This document shows, one piece after another, positions 33,755 to 42,480 of a stretch of DNA of 64,000 nucleotides. Source of the DNA: Bin87 sp965261925 (lineage in GTDB: Bacteria > Chloroflexota > Dehalococcoidia > Lucifugimonadales > UBA3495); NCBI GenBank assembly GCA_965261925.1, contig OZ253486.1, forward strand, positions 682,001 through 746,000, given 5' to 3'. How positions within the stretch are numbered: position 1 is the first letter of the stretch; every line of letters starts with the position of its first letter. The notes under the pieces were generated by a model. It was not told the origin of the DNA and did no database searches. It saw only the letters and a list, made by a program, of their open reading frames with translations. Made by a program: the position numbers and the translations under genes.

Positions 33755-34884
33755 AGGATCAACGGCGTTGGATTGGAATCCAAAAGCTCAATGACGACGT
33801 TCCCACTCCGCAGGTTCTTTTCATCCAGAACCGCCAGGAGTTCGTCCATGGTGCCGGCTACAAACAGTTCTCCACCAGGGATCATGGCAGCCCATTGGTC
33901 CGGATATTGTTCCGTCAACGACGCTACTTTCCGCCGCATTTGTGAGGCCAGTTCCCGGTATTCCAGCATCCGCCCGATTTTGGCCTCCGTGTCATCATCG
34001 ACCGCCTCGGCTTTCGCTGGAGCCGGATCACGCGGAGGAACCAGCGACTCGCCGGCCCACCGGTCATAAACGTACTCAAAGAAACCTTCAACCGGGGCCG
34101 ATCTGCAAATGGAGGCCAACTCTTCCCCAGAGCGTGTGAGCAATACTGTCCCCACTGACAACTTATTGTCAGCCTCATTTGGGAATTCCAATACCAACGG
34201 CCTATCATAATAGAGCAAAGCAGCTTTTTTCGGTATATGTGTGCGTTGAAATCCCCCGGCTCCTCCGAGGCGCACTAATCCCAATGCTTCAAGTTGGCCG
34301 AGTGTGTCGAATGCTATGCCATTCCGGTTATAGATATCTGCTTGCAAATCAAACACTAGCGGCGTTAACCCGCCGATCATCCATCCAAATGCGCACAAAC
34401 GCGTGAGCAATTCTGCATCGCGTTTATCCAAGTCTGCTACCAGGTTGACGGTTCTGCGTGAGAATGAATTGGGAGTATTCGCTTCGCCTGCGAGGATACG
34501 CCCCCAAAGTTCCTGCATATCGTCGTCCGATACCGTTCGACATTTGTCAAAGAAGTTCGTAATCCAATCATTCTCCATGCTGTCCGGGCTGGCGTCACCG
34601 GTGAGGCGTGGAATAGCCTTGTCAGTTATGCTCTCCATATTGAGTTGCTTGGTCATTTCCTCATTGGCGAAGCGGTAAGCAGCCCGGTCCTTGAGTTCAG
34701 CGATTTCGATGTCGGTTTCTGCGGAGCCCACCCGGCGAATATGGTCGGCTCGAGCTGCCGCTTCAGCCATGCGAACCTCTTGCCGGGGGTCAAAATGCCT
34801 ACCGATAGCGTTGGATATTTTGTTGACCAAAGTATTTGCGGGTTCTACCAGCCCGCTGGTGCTAATCAACGAGAAGCCCGGCAT
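33751..34884 (-). CDS. DUF2806 protein
   Basis: A 377-residue protein. The region from about residue 90 (IPRLTGDASPDSMENDWITN, FFDKCRTVSDDDMQELWGRI, LAGEANTPNSFSRRTVNLV) is characteristic of DUF2806. The N-terminal 80 residues are helical and charged, with a short hydrophobic beginning. Function is unknown; members are often found near restriction and other defence genes. Here the neighbour is an MmeI-like enzyme gene 76 bases upstream on the same strand. Overlap with the retropepsin-like gene gives an operon. GC content is lower than average, suggesting transfer. Confidence 0.75.
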   Translation of the reverse strand: MPGFSLISTSGLVEPANTLVNKISNAIGRHFDPRQEVRMAEAAARADHIRRVGSAETDIEIAELKDRAAYRFANEEMTKQLNMESITDKAIPRLTGDASPDSMENDWITNFFDKCRTVSDDDMQELWGRILAGEANTPNSFSRRTVNLVADLDKRDAELLTRLCAFGWMIGGLTPLVFDLQADIYNRNGIAFDTLGQLEALGLVRLGGAGGFQRTHIPKKAALLYYDRPLVLEFPNEADNKLSVGTVLLTRSGEELASICRSAPVEGFFEYVYDRWAGESLVPPRDPAPAKAEAVDDDTEAKIGRMLEYRELASQMRRKVASLTEQYPDQWAAMIPGGELFVAGTMDELLAVLDEKNLRSGNVVIELLDSNPTPLIL

Positions 34885-34959
34885 ATCATCTCCCTGTACA
34901 ATCGTTGCGTCGGTCGATTGCAGTACAAACGTACCATATCACAACCGGGCTACGATGTA

Positions 34960-37737
34960 TTACTCCCCCGCCCGCTCCAGGTTGAGCGCCAGCAGACGCT
35001 CCAGGATCTCGGCGTCCGCCAGGTCCGCCGGCCACCCGTAGGCGTCGGCCACCGCCACGTCCAGCCGGCCGTGGATGTTATCCAGCCACGTCGGCCGCGC
35101 GTTGTACAGGTTCGTCAGCGTCCGCTTCCGCAACTCCGCCGCGCTGATCCCCTCCGGATTCAGCCAGCCCTCCCGCAGCGTGTTCAACTCCGCCGCCGCC
35201 GCGCCAATCGCCTCCCGCTGCTCCTCCGTAGGACGCGGAAACGGGAACGTCTCAAAGCAACTTGAAATCAAGTAGCGCAGTCCGCTTTTAGCTTCACGCA
35301 ATTGCGTACCTAACGCAGCGGACCAAGTCACATGAACGCGGGATTGGAGAACTCCCAGAAAATAATCGTCGTCTCGTGCAAACACGACGATAGTTTTGTC
35401 TGGGAATACTCTCCCGTCAATAAACGAAAATAACCTGTGGCGAGCTACTTGGCTGGTGCCAATGTAACGCGGCAAACCTGAGATCGCTTGCCGCAATTCA
35501 ATTCTAGGACGCCCGTGCAGCCACCAGTTAGTCTTTAGCCTTTCTTCCCGATGTTTATCTCGCTCCGGCTTAACGGTGGCACGCACATATTCAAAGGCAG
35601 CTTCATAAAGCGCAGCTTCAGCTTCCGGCATATCAGTGCCAAAATCGATGATCCATAAATCTCGTGACACTTGATTGATGTCTCTTCCAACCAACCACGG
35701 CTTGACTACATCGCTGTTTGGTTTGCCGTGAGGGTTGGGCTGATTGAGCATAGCTTCTGCAACCGTCCGATCTATTTCGAAAGGCCCGTGCTTCGTCCCG
35801 CCAGCAAAACATATGCTAGCGTTCTCAACGAGTCGCTTCGCCCGTGTTAAGTCAGTGTCAGCGGTGAGGTCTGGATTTATGTTAGAGACCAGTCGCCCAT
35901 CCAATATGGGCTCCGTTTCGGAGCCGTTATCGAAGCAGATTACCGCGATGTGTACACTGGCACCATCCAGAATCCAATCACGGTCGGCGATTGCGTGGAA
36001 AATATCTCCAGTTTCTTTGATGCGGGTCAACGCCCTTCGGTTCCGCTGAAACCTTATCGCTTGAGTTCCGAGCAATCCGGCCCGACGAGTTTCGTTCGCT
36101 TCAACCTGGGCCCTGGCCTTTTCAAACCAGTAGCAGCACAGGTCGCTTGAATTAGGTATTCGGTCGCCATAGAGGCTGTACAGAGAGTTGGCATATTCGT
36201 CGCCTAGTTGCCTACGCAACGGCAAACTCCCCAAAAACGGCGGGTTCCCCACGATGAACTCCGCCGTCGGCCACTCCGGTTCCGCCGGATGCTCCGGGTC
36301 GCTCAGGTCCAGTATCGCGTCCGCCTGCCGTATCGTGTCCAGCGGCGTCAGGATCGGCCGCTGCGTGTACTGAAAGCCGTTGGCCTGGTGCCACTGGATG
36401 TAGCCGATCCACAGCGCCGTCCGCGCCAGTTCCGCCGCGTAGTGGTTGATCTCCAAGCCCAGCATCTGGTCCGGCTGCACCCGGGGCGTCAGCCCGTGCC
36501 ACCCCCGCACCGCCGCGAAGTCGATCACCTCCCTCTCGAAGTCCAGCAGCGACCGCAGCGCGATGTACAGGAAGTTGCCGCTGCCGCACGCCGGATCCAG
36601 CACCTTCACCGACGCCAACCGCTCCCGGAACGCGTCCAGCCGCGCCCGTGCCCGCTCGTCCTGCTCCTCTTCTGTCATTGCGAGCGCAGCGTGGCAATCT
36701 CGCTCCCCTTCCAGCAGTTCCTCAATTTCCTGGCGCGTCGCCTCCCACTCCCGGCGCAGCGGCGTCATCACCACCGGCTCCACCACCAGCTCGATGTCGT
36801 CCGCGCCGGTGTAATGCGCCCCCGTCTGCGCCCGCTTGGATGCGTCCAGCGCCCGCTCGAACAGGGTGCCGAAAATGGACGGCTCGATGTCCCGCCAGTT
36901 CCGCTCGCACGCCTCCCCCAGCCGTTGCAACGCCACCGTGCTCAGCTCCACCGTGTCCACCACGCTGAACAGGTCGCCATTGAAGTGGGCGATCTGGTCC
37001 GCGCCGGCGTGTCCGCCGGTGGCCATCAGCGTGAACAGGCTGCGGATCGCCGCGTCGAAGGTCGCCGGGTCGCGATAGTGCTGCGCCACGATCCGGGCGA
37101 ACAGCCCCTCCGGCAGCAGGCCGGCGTCCTCCGAGTAGAGGCAGAACACCAGCTGGTTCAGGTAGCGCGCCAGCCGCTCCGGTTCCTCATTCTGCGCCTC
37201 CATGTCCACCACGATGGACTGGAACAGCGACGCCGTCTCCCGGGTCACTGCGTCCACCGACCGCAGCCGCTCCCGGAACCGGTGCGGCGCGAAGAACACG
37301 TCCCGCAGCAGTTCCAGCCGCTCCGGCCTTTCGAACTCGCCGATCCCGACGTCGTATCGGGCGGTCTCCATCCCCGGGAAGTTGGTCTGGACCCGTATCG
37401 TCTCGAACGACGACACGATCAGCAGCGGCGGCGTCTTCAGGTGTACCTGGTAGCGCAGCAGTTGGTCGAAGGCCCCGTCCAGCTGCGCGTCCTGCCCCTT
37501 GAACTCCCAGCCGAAATGCTCCTCGAAATACGCGTCGGCGAACCCGCCCGGCACCCATTTCTCGAAGGTGAACGCCTCCGGATCGCCGTACCCCGCCGGC
37601 GTCGCGTGTCCCACCAGCCCGCACAGGTCGTTGAAGAACGACTGCGCCCCCTGCCGCTCGCCAAAGCCGGCATCCCGCCAGCGCGCGACAAACTCCTGGG
37701 GCGTGATCGTGGGCATCATCGGCGTCATGGCACACAT
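34960..37737 (-). CDS. MmeI-like type IIL restriction-modification enzyme
   Basis: A single-chain enzyme of about 925 residues (start ATG 37737; ATG 37728 also possible). The N-terminal nuclease has ADAYFEEHFGWEFKGQD (D...E-x-K). A helical spacer follows, then the gamma-class N6-adenine methyltransferase with VLDPACGSGNFLYIALR (motif I, SAM binding) and FIVGNPPFLG (motif IV). The C-terminal part, from about residue 650, carries the target recognition domain (FSFIDGRVFPDKTIVVFARD) and end domain. Such enzymes methylate one strand and cut about 20 bases away. The gene contains, in frame, a copy of a dispersed repeat (36674-36702) encoding DCHAALAM. The 3' half is AT-richer than the 5' half, suggesting recombination of the recognition domain. 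Confidence 0.9.
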   Translation of the reverse strand: MCAMTPMMPTITPQEFVARWRDAGFGERQGAQSFFNDLCGLVGHATPAGYGDPEAFTFEKWVPGGFADAYFEEHFGWEFKGQDAQLDGAFDQLLRYQVHLKTPPLLIVSSFETIRVQTNFPGMETARYDVGIGEFERPERLELLRDVFFAPHRFRERLRSVDAVTRETASLFQSIVVDMEAQNEEPERLARYLNQLVFCLYSEDAGLLPEGLFARIVAQHYRDPATFDAAIRSLFTLMATGGHAGADQIAHFNGDLFSVVDTVELSTVALQRLGEACERNWRDIEPSIFGTLFERALDASKRAQTGAHYTGADDIELVVEPVVMTPLRREWEATRQEIEELLEGERDCHAALAMTEEEQDERARARLDAFRERLASVKVLDPACGSGNFLYIALRSLLDFEREVIDFAAVRGWHGLTPRVQPDQMLGLEINHYAAELARTALWIGYIQWHQANGFQYTQRPILTPLDTIRQADAILDLSDPEHPAEPEWPTAEFIVGNPPFLGSLPLRRQLGDEYANSLYSLYGDRIPNSSDLCCYWFEKARAQVEANETRRAGLLGTQAIRFQRNRRALTRIKETGDIFHAIADRDWILDGASVHIAVICFDNGSETEPILDGRLVSNINPDLTADTDLTRAKRLVENASICFAGGTKHGPFEIDRTVAEAMLNQPNPHGKPNSDVVKPWLVGRDINQVSRDLWIIDFGTDMPEAEAALYEAAFEYVRATVKPERDKHREERLKTNWWLHGRPRIELRQAISGLPRYIGTSQVARHRLFSFIDGRVFPDKTIVVFARDDDYFLGVLQSRVHVTWSAALGTQLREAKSGLRYLISSCFETFPFPRPTEEQREAIGAAAAELNTLREGWLNPEGISAAELRKRTLTNLYNARPTWLDNIHGRLDVAVADAYGWPADLADAEILERLLALNLERAGE
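36674..36702. repeat. Dispersed repeat inside the restriction enzyme gene
   Basis: On the minus strand this reads GAGATTGCCACGCTGCGCTC followed by GCAATGAC, matching copies at 37953-37984 and 59443-59470 with one or two changes. It is inside the open reading frame, between the helical spacer and the methyltransferase domain, without breaking it. Confidence 0.85.
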
Positions 37738-37952
37738 ATCGGGCAGGATAGCACGCCTGGTCGCCGGCGCAACGCGGGCGCCTCGGCGTAGCCGTTCCCA
37801 GGGTGAGCGCGGGTAATCATCCGCCACCGCGTTGCAGTCTCCCGTGCGTCCTGAGCAGGGTTATTCGATTGTTGTCGTCGGGGATGAAAGGGCGCGACGT
37901 TAGAGGTTAACGGAGCAATGCAAACACTTTGGGCAAGAGTCCGTGCTGTGGT

Positions 37953-37984
37953 GACGAGATTGCCACGCTTCGCTCGCAATGACA
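37953..37984. repeat. Dispersed repeat, intergenic copy
   Basis: GAGATTGCCACGCTTCGCTC followed by GCAATGACA; same family as 36674 (opposite strand) and 59443. Its last bases run into the 21-base tandem array that follows. Confidence 0.85.
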
Positions 37985-38057
37985 TTCAAGCGGCGGGGAA
38001 TGACTTTCAGGTGGCTCGCAGTGACATTGAGGTGGCTCGCAATGACATTCAAGTGGC
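37974..38057. repeat. Four-unit 21-bp tandem repeat
   Basis: Four consecutive 21-base units (37974, 37995, 38016, 38037) follow the pattern TCGCAATGACATTCAAGTGGC with a few changes each, and a fifth partial unit starts at 38058. The first unit overlaps the end of the dispersed repeat at 37953. The array ends about 45 bases before the ATG of the MetE-like gene. The 37738-37952 part of this gap shows no gene. Confidence 0.85.
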
Positions 38058-38111
38058 TTACAATTACGCACTGCATTCCCGTCAGCGCATCGCCACGACA
38101 CCGGAGGGACC

Positions 38112-39257
38112 ATGAAACGCAGCGCATCCAGAATCCTCACCACCCACACCGGCAGCCTGCCCCGGTCTCCCGAGCTCCAGGACCTGCTGCGGGTGCGCGA
38201 GGATCAGCAGAGCTTCGACGAGGCATCGTTCCAGTCCAGCATCCGCGATGCCGTGGGCGACATCCTCGACCGGCAGCAGAACGCTGGCATCGACGTGGTC
38301 AACGACGGTGAGCAGGGCCGCTCCCAGTACGCCACCTACGTCAAGGAGCGGCTCACCGGATTCGAGGGCGAGCGCGTGGTGCGTTCCCGTCCGCGCCTGG
38401 ACGACGCGGATTTCCCGGAGTTTGCCGCCACGCAGACCAGCATGTCCTCGCGCAACATGCCCCAGCCGGCCTGCACCGGCCCCATCGCCTGGAAGGACTG
38501 GCCGGCCGTAGAGCGGGACATCGCCAGCCTGCGGGAGGCCGCGTCGGGCCGCCAGGTGGAGGAGGTTTTCATGACCGCCGCCTCGCCGGGGGTCATCGCC
38601 AACTTCCTGCCCAACGAGTACTACGCCACCGAGGAGGAGTACCTCTATGCCCTGGCGGAGGTGATGAAGGACGAGTACAACGCCATCGCCGGCGCCGGCC
38701 TCATCCTGCAATTGGATTGCCCCGACCTGGCCATGACTCGCGTTTCACAGTTTTCGCACCTCTCCGTGGAGGAGTTCAAGAAGATCGTCGAGCTGCACGT
38801 TGAGGTCATCAACTACGCCCTGAAGGACATCGACCCGGAGCGGATGCGGCTGCACGTCTGCTGGGGCAACACCGAGGGTCCCCACCACCACGACGTGCCC
38901 CTGCGGGAGATCGTGGACACGGTGCTGCGGGCGCGGCCGCTGGGCCTGTCCATCGAGGGCGCCAACCCCCGGCACGGCCACGAGTGGAAGGTGTGGCAGG
39001 ACGTCGCGCTTCCCGAGGGCAAGGTGCTGATCCCCGGCGTGCTGGACACCACCACCAACTTCATCGAGCATCCGGAGCTGATCGCCCAGCGCATCCTGAA
39101 CTACGCCAACGTCGTGGGTCGGGAGAACGTCATCGCCGGCAGCGACTGCGGGTTCGGCACCTCCGCGTGGGGCCGCAAGGTGGAAACCAACGTAGCCTGG
39201 GCCAAGCTGGCCGCCATGGCGGAAGGGGCGCGCCTGGCCTCCCGGGAACTCTGGTAA
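38112..39257 (+). CDS. Cobalamin-independent methionine synthase family protein
   Basis: A 381-residue protein with only the C-terminal barrel type of MetE, starting RILTTHTGSLPRS (substrate-binding start of this family). Zinc ligands appear at MRLHVCWGN (His and Cys) and VIAGSDCGFGTS (second Cys), and GIDVVNDGEQGRSQ is the conserved glutamate region. Such single-domain enzymes transfer methyl groups from diverse donors to thiols, so homocysteine as acceptor is not assured. GGAGGGACC precedes the ATG. Convergent with the lipoprotein gene 39 bases away. Confidence 0.8.
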   Translation: MKRSASRILTTHTGSLPRSPELQDLLRVREDQQSFDEASFQSSIRDAVGDILDRQQNAGIDVVNDGEQGRSQYATYVKERLTGFEGERVVRSRPRLDDADFPEFAATQTSMSSRNMPQPACTGPIAWKDWPAVERDIASLREAASGRQVEEVFMTAASPGVIANFLPNEYYATEEEYLYALAEVMKDEYNAIAGAGLILQLDCPDLAMTRVSQFSHLSVEEFKKIVELHVEVINYALKDIDPERMRLHVCWGNTEGPHHHDVPLREIVDTVLRARPLGLSIEGANPRHGHEWKVWQDVALPEGKVLIPGVLDTTTNFIEHPELIAQRILNYANVVGRENVIAGSDCGFGTSAWGRKVETNVAWAKLAAMAEGARLASRELW

Positions 39258-39296
39258 CCGCCTCCGGACGCGGTGTCAGCCGTACCCGGCATCACA

Positions 39297-40868
39297 TCAC
39301 GGCACCACCTCGTACTCCACCTGCGCCACCTTCCGGTCGCCGTCGTATACGTAGACGCCGTAGCGGCCGGGCAACCACGGATCTCCGATTCGCGGACCCA
39401 CAGGAATGCGCCACCAGCCTATGGTCGTTGCTGGCCGGAATCCCATCGGGATCTGCCGGGGGTAGAAGGCGAATCCGTCCTCAAAATACTCCACGACATC
39501 CAGGGATACGGATTTCGTGCCGCTGGTGACTGGCAATGTGAAGCCTAGATAAATGTAGGCCCTGTCCACATCCCCTCCCTCGGCGACCGAAAAGGTTTCG
39601 GTTTCTCTGGCAAGGAAAGATCTCCAATTCCCTAATGCGTCCCAATCCTTCTCCAAACTCACGAAAGAGGTGACCACTCTCCCTTCAAACGCCTGCAATC
39701 TAGGTTGAACAGGTCCAGTTTCGGGCGGCGCGATACCCAGAGGGGTAGGTCCGTTGTACCAAGCGTTGATCACCGTATCTACCGCCGCTATCACCTCCGG
39801 CGCCGCGTCCTTCTTGAACGCCGCCTCCACCTCCGCTATGCCGGCGTAGGAGCCACGCCCCTTGGAGGCCAGGTACAGATTGCGGAACCCCTCCCGAAAC
39901 TGCTCCCGCCCCAGCGTCCGGTACAGGTCCAGGAACAGCCGCTCCCCCAGCGAGTAGTTGCAGCCGAACTCCGCCGTTATGTCCCCGCCATGGCTCGGAT
40001 GCAGCGGGTTCGCCCGGTCCAGTTCGCTCAGGTTCGCGTAGTAAGCGCAAGGGTAATGGCCCGCCGTCAGGCGCGCGCCGGTGCGCGCGTTCTCGACGAT
40101 GAACTCCATGAACGTCGCCGCCCCTTCGTCGATCCAGTCCTCGTCGCCTCTCCAGTAGTAGTGGGCGATCTCATGGGCGGTCAGCTTGGGTAGCCACTTG
40201 GCATCGCGGCTTCCGTCGTCGACGTCGTACTTGGCCCGCTGCGCGATCACGTGCCCGAAGTTGGTGCCTGCACTACCTTCCGCAGCGTGGACCGCATCCT
40301 TGAATAGTATCCCGACGTATCGCACCGGGAACGGCTCCCCCATGAACTCCTCGATCGTCCGCACCGTGTGCTCGAGCAGGTCCATGCTGCGTGCCGCGCC
40401 GGGCTTGCTGCGCTGTATGGTCAGTTGCACCTCGCCGGCCAGCGGCAGCATGACGTTGCGCTGCTCCGTTCCCGGCCCCACCGGCGGGCGCGGAGTGGGT
40501 GTCGGCGTCGGGACCGGCGTGGGCGTCGGGGTTGGACGCGGCGTGGTGGTGGGTCGGGGGGTCGCCGTTGGTTTCGGTGTGGGTGCCGGCGTAGGCGTGG
40601 CCGTCGGACTGGGAGTTGCGGTGGCGGTAGACGTGGGAATGGGTGCAGCCGTCGGCTCCGAAGTTGCCGTTGCTGTTACCGCCGGCGCGACTGGAACCGC
40701 CGTCAACATGGGAGCGGGCGTGTCCGTAGGCACAGACTCCGTTGCCATTGCCGTCGGCATCATCGTTACTGCTGCCGGCGCAGCGACCGGCTCCTCGCCG
40801 CCGCACGCCAGCAGGGCCACTGCCAGGATTGACATTGCCACCGCGCTGAACGTGCGAAACCGGACCAT
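39297..40868 (-). CDS. Lipoprotein with Pro/Thr-rich linker and gluzincin-type peptidase domain
   Basis: A 523-residue exported lipoprotein. The signal peptide ends with the lipobox LLAC (about residues 19-22). Residues about 45-135 are a low-complexity linker of TPTPTP and related units. The following domain has LTAHEIAHYYW (HExxH zinc site) and, 14 residues on, DEDWIDEGAATFMEF with the third zinc ligand Glu, as in M1/gluzincin peptidases. The C-terminal domain is beta-rich (SLDVVEYFEDGFAFYPRQIP). It probably acts outside the membrane. It follows nadB by 22 bases on the same strand. Confidence 0.75.
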   Translation of the reverse strand: MVRFRTFSAVAMSILAVALLACGGEEPVAAPAAVTMMPTAMATESVPTDTPAPMLTAVPVAPAVTATATSEPTAAPIPTSTATATPSPTATPTPAPTPKPTATPRPTTTPRPTPTPTPVPTPTPTPRPPVGPGTEQRNVMLPLAGEVQLTIQRSKPGAARSMDLLEHTVRTIEEFMGEPFPVRYVGILFKDAVHAAEGSAGTNFGHVIAQRAKYDVDDGSRDAKWLPKLTAHEIAHYYWRGDEDWIDEGAATFMEFIVENARTGARLTAGHYPCAYYANLSELDRANPLHPSHGGDITAEFGCNYSLGERLFLDLYRTLGREQFREGFRNLYLASKGRGSYAGIAEVEAAFKKDAAPEVIAAVDTVINAWYNGPTPLGIAPPETGPVQPRLQAFEGRVVTSFVSLEKDWDALGNWRSFLARETETFSVAEGGDVDRAYIYLGFTLPVTSGTKSVSLDVVEYFEDGFAFYPRQIPMGFRPATTIGWWRIPVGPRIGDPWLPGRYGVYVYDGDRKVAQVEYEVVP

Positions 40869-40890
40869 CTACGCGCCCCCCTGCTGCCGG

Positions 40891-42477
40891 TTAGCCCTGT
40901 AGCACGATGTGCCGACGCCATTCCTCCGACAGCTCGGGAAAATCCTCGCGGTAGTGCGCGCCGCGACTTTCCCGCCGTTGCAGTGCCGCCTCGACGATTA
41001 GCCGCGCCACCACCAGCATGTTCCGCAGCTCAAAGTCCTCCGCAGCCTGCGGCGCGGGCCCGGATGTCCCATAATATTGGCGCTGCCACAGGTTCAGGAT
41101 CCGCGCGGTCAGCAGCAGCCGCGTGCCGTTGCGCGCGATGCCCACGTTGCGCCACATCAGGTCCCGCAGGTTCTCTTTCCCCCGTTCCGGTACAGTGGCG
41201 CACACCATGGCCCGGTTCGCCAGCCCGGCGCGGGTGTTGCCGTCGCTCTCGTCCGACACCTCATACTCCGGCGCGTTGCCCAGCGTCGCCTCCACCAGCC
41301 TACGGGAGAACACCAGCGTGTCCAGCAGCGAGTTGCTCGCCAGCCGGTTGGCGCCGTGGACCGCCGCGCACGCCGCCTCGCCGCAGGCGTACAGGCCGTC
41401 GACGTTGGTCCGTCCCCACGTGTCGATTCGGATGCCGCCCATCATGTAATGCGCCGCCGGCGCCACAGGTATGGGCTCCCGGGTGATGTCCAGCCCGTAC
41501 CGCCGGCACTCGGCGTAGATCGTTGGGAAGCGGCTGGCCACCGTGGCGGCGGGCAGGTGCGATATGTCCAGCATCGCCGGCCGGCCGTCGGCCCGCTCCA
41601 TCTCCGACGCGATGGCCCGCGACACCACGTCCCGGGGCGCCAGGTCTCCCATGGCGTGATGGGACGCCATGAAAGGGTCTCCGTGCGCGTTGCGCAGTAT
41701 CGCCCCCTCGCCGCGCATCGCCTCCGACAGCAGGAAGGTGGGCGCGCCCTCCAGCCATAGCGCGGTGGGATGAAACTGGTAGAACTCCATGTCCATCACC
41801 TCCGCGCCGGCCAGGTATGCCAACGCCACGCCGTCGCCGGTCGCCACCTCCGGGTTGGTGGTGTAGCGATACAGCCGGCCGGCCCCGCCGGTGCTCACGA
41901 CTACAACGTCGCTCTGGAACACCTGCCGGCCGGTGTCGCCGTTGGTTCCCATCACCTCGACGCCGGCTGCCGCGCCGTCGGCGACGCAGACGCGGATGGC
42001 GTGGGTGTACTCCAGGACCGTGATGCGCTCTGATATTCGCACCCGGTGGGCCAGGGTGTCCTCGATGTGCTGGCCGGTGGCATCGCCCCCGGCGTGCAGG
42101 ATCCGCGGCATGCTGTGCGCGCCCTCGCGCCCCAGGGCGATCTGCCCGTGGATGGTGTCGAAGGGGACGCCCCACCGGATCAGGCCGGCGATGCTGTCCG
42201 GCCCCTGCCCGGTGAGAACGCCCACCGCCTCAGGACTGCACAGGCCGGCGCCGGCTTCCAGGGTGTCCCGCTCGTGCAGCGTTGCCGAATCCCCGGGGCC
42301 GATAGCCGCCGCGATGCCGCCCTGGGCGTACCGGCTGTTGCAGTCGTCAATCCGGCCCTTGGTCACCACCAGCACGCTGCCGTGCTCGGCCGCCAGCAGC
42401 GCGGTGTTCAGCCCGGCGATCCCGCTGCCGATGACGATGTAGTCGTAGCTCGTTCGGTCCATCTCAATAATCGGCAT
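40891..42477 (-). CDS. nadB: L-aspartate oxidase
   Basis: A 528-residue FAD enzyme, the first step of de novo NAD synthesis, oxidising aspartate to iminoaspartate. The ATG at 42477 is three bases after the stop of the TPR gene. The Rossmann loop is VIGSGIAGLNTALLAAEHG; RYAQGGIAAA and MPRILHAGGDATG are typical of the family, and AAHYMMGGIRIDTWGRTN with CGEAACAAVHGANRLASNSL mark the active-site domain shared with fumarate reductase. nadA and nadC are not in the window. It appears full length. Confidence 0.88.
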   Translation of the reverse strand: MPIIEMDRTSYDYIVIGSGIAGLNTALLAAEHGSVLVVTKGRIDDCNSRYAQGGIAAAIGPGDSATLHERDTLEAGAGLCSPEAVGVLTGQGPDSIAGLIRWGVPFDTIHGQIALGREGAHSMPRILHAGGDATGQHIEDTLAHRVRISERITVLEYTHAIRVCVADGAAAGVEVMGTNGDTGRQVFQSDVVVVSTGGAGRLYRYTTNPEVATGDGVALAYLAGAEVMDMEFYQFHPTALWLEGAPTFLLSEAMRGEGAILRNAHGDPFMASHHAMGDLAPRDVVSRAIASEMERADGRPAMLDISHLPAATVASRFPTIYAECRRYGLDITREPIPVAPAAHYMMGGIRIDTWGRTNVDGLYACGEAACAAVHGANRLASNSLLDTLVFSRRLVEATLGNAPEYEVSDESDGNTRAGLANRAMVCATVPERGKENLRDLMWRNVGIARNGTRLLLTARILNLWQRQYYGTSGPAPQAAEDFELRNMLVVARLIVEAALQRRESRGAHYREDFPELSEEWRRHIVLQG

Positions 42478-42480
42478 CAC

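Noticed and set aside
36208..37791. 527-codon plus-strand frame opposite the MmeI-like gene
   Set aside because: Arg/Pro/His-rich antisense artefact; the opposite strand has nuclease and methyltransferase motifs.
37974..38057. Possible CRISPR array
   Set aside because: The 21-base units are directly adjacent, with no unique spacers, so this is a simple tandem repeat; no cas genes are in the window.
37907..38149. Minus-strand frame with CHCEPPQCHCEPPE-type residues
   Set aside because: The apparent Cys/His pattern is only the translation of the 21-base tandem array and dispersed repeat, a familiar false gene around such repeats.
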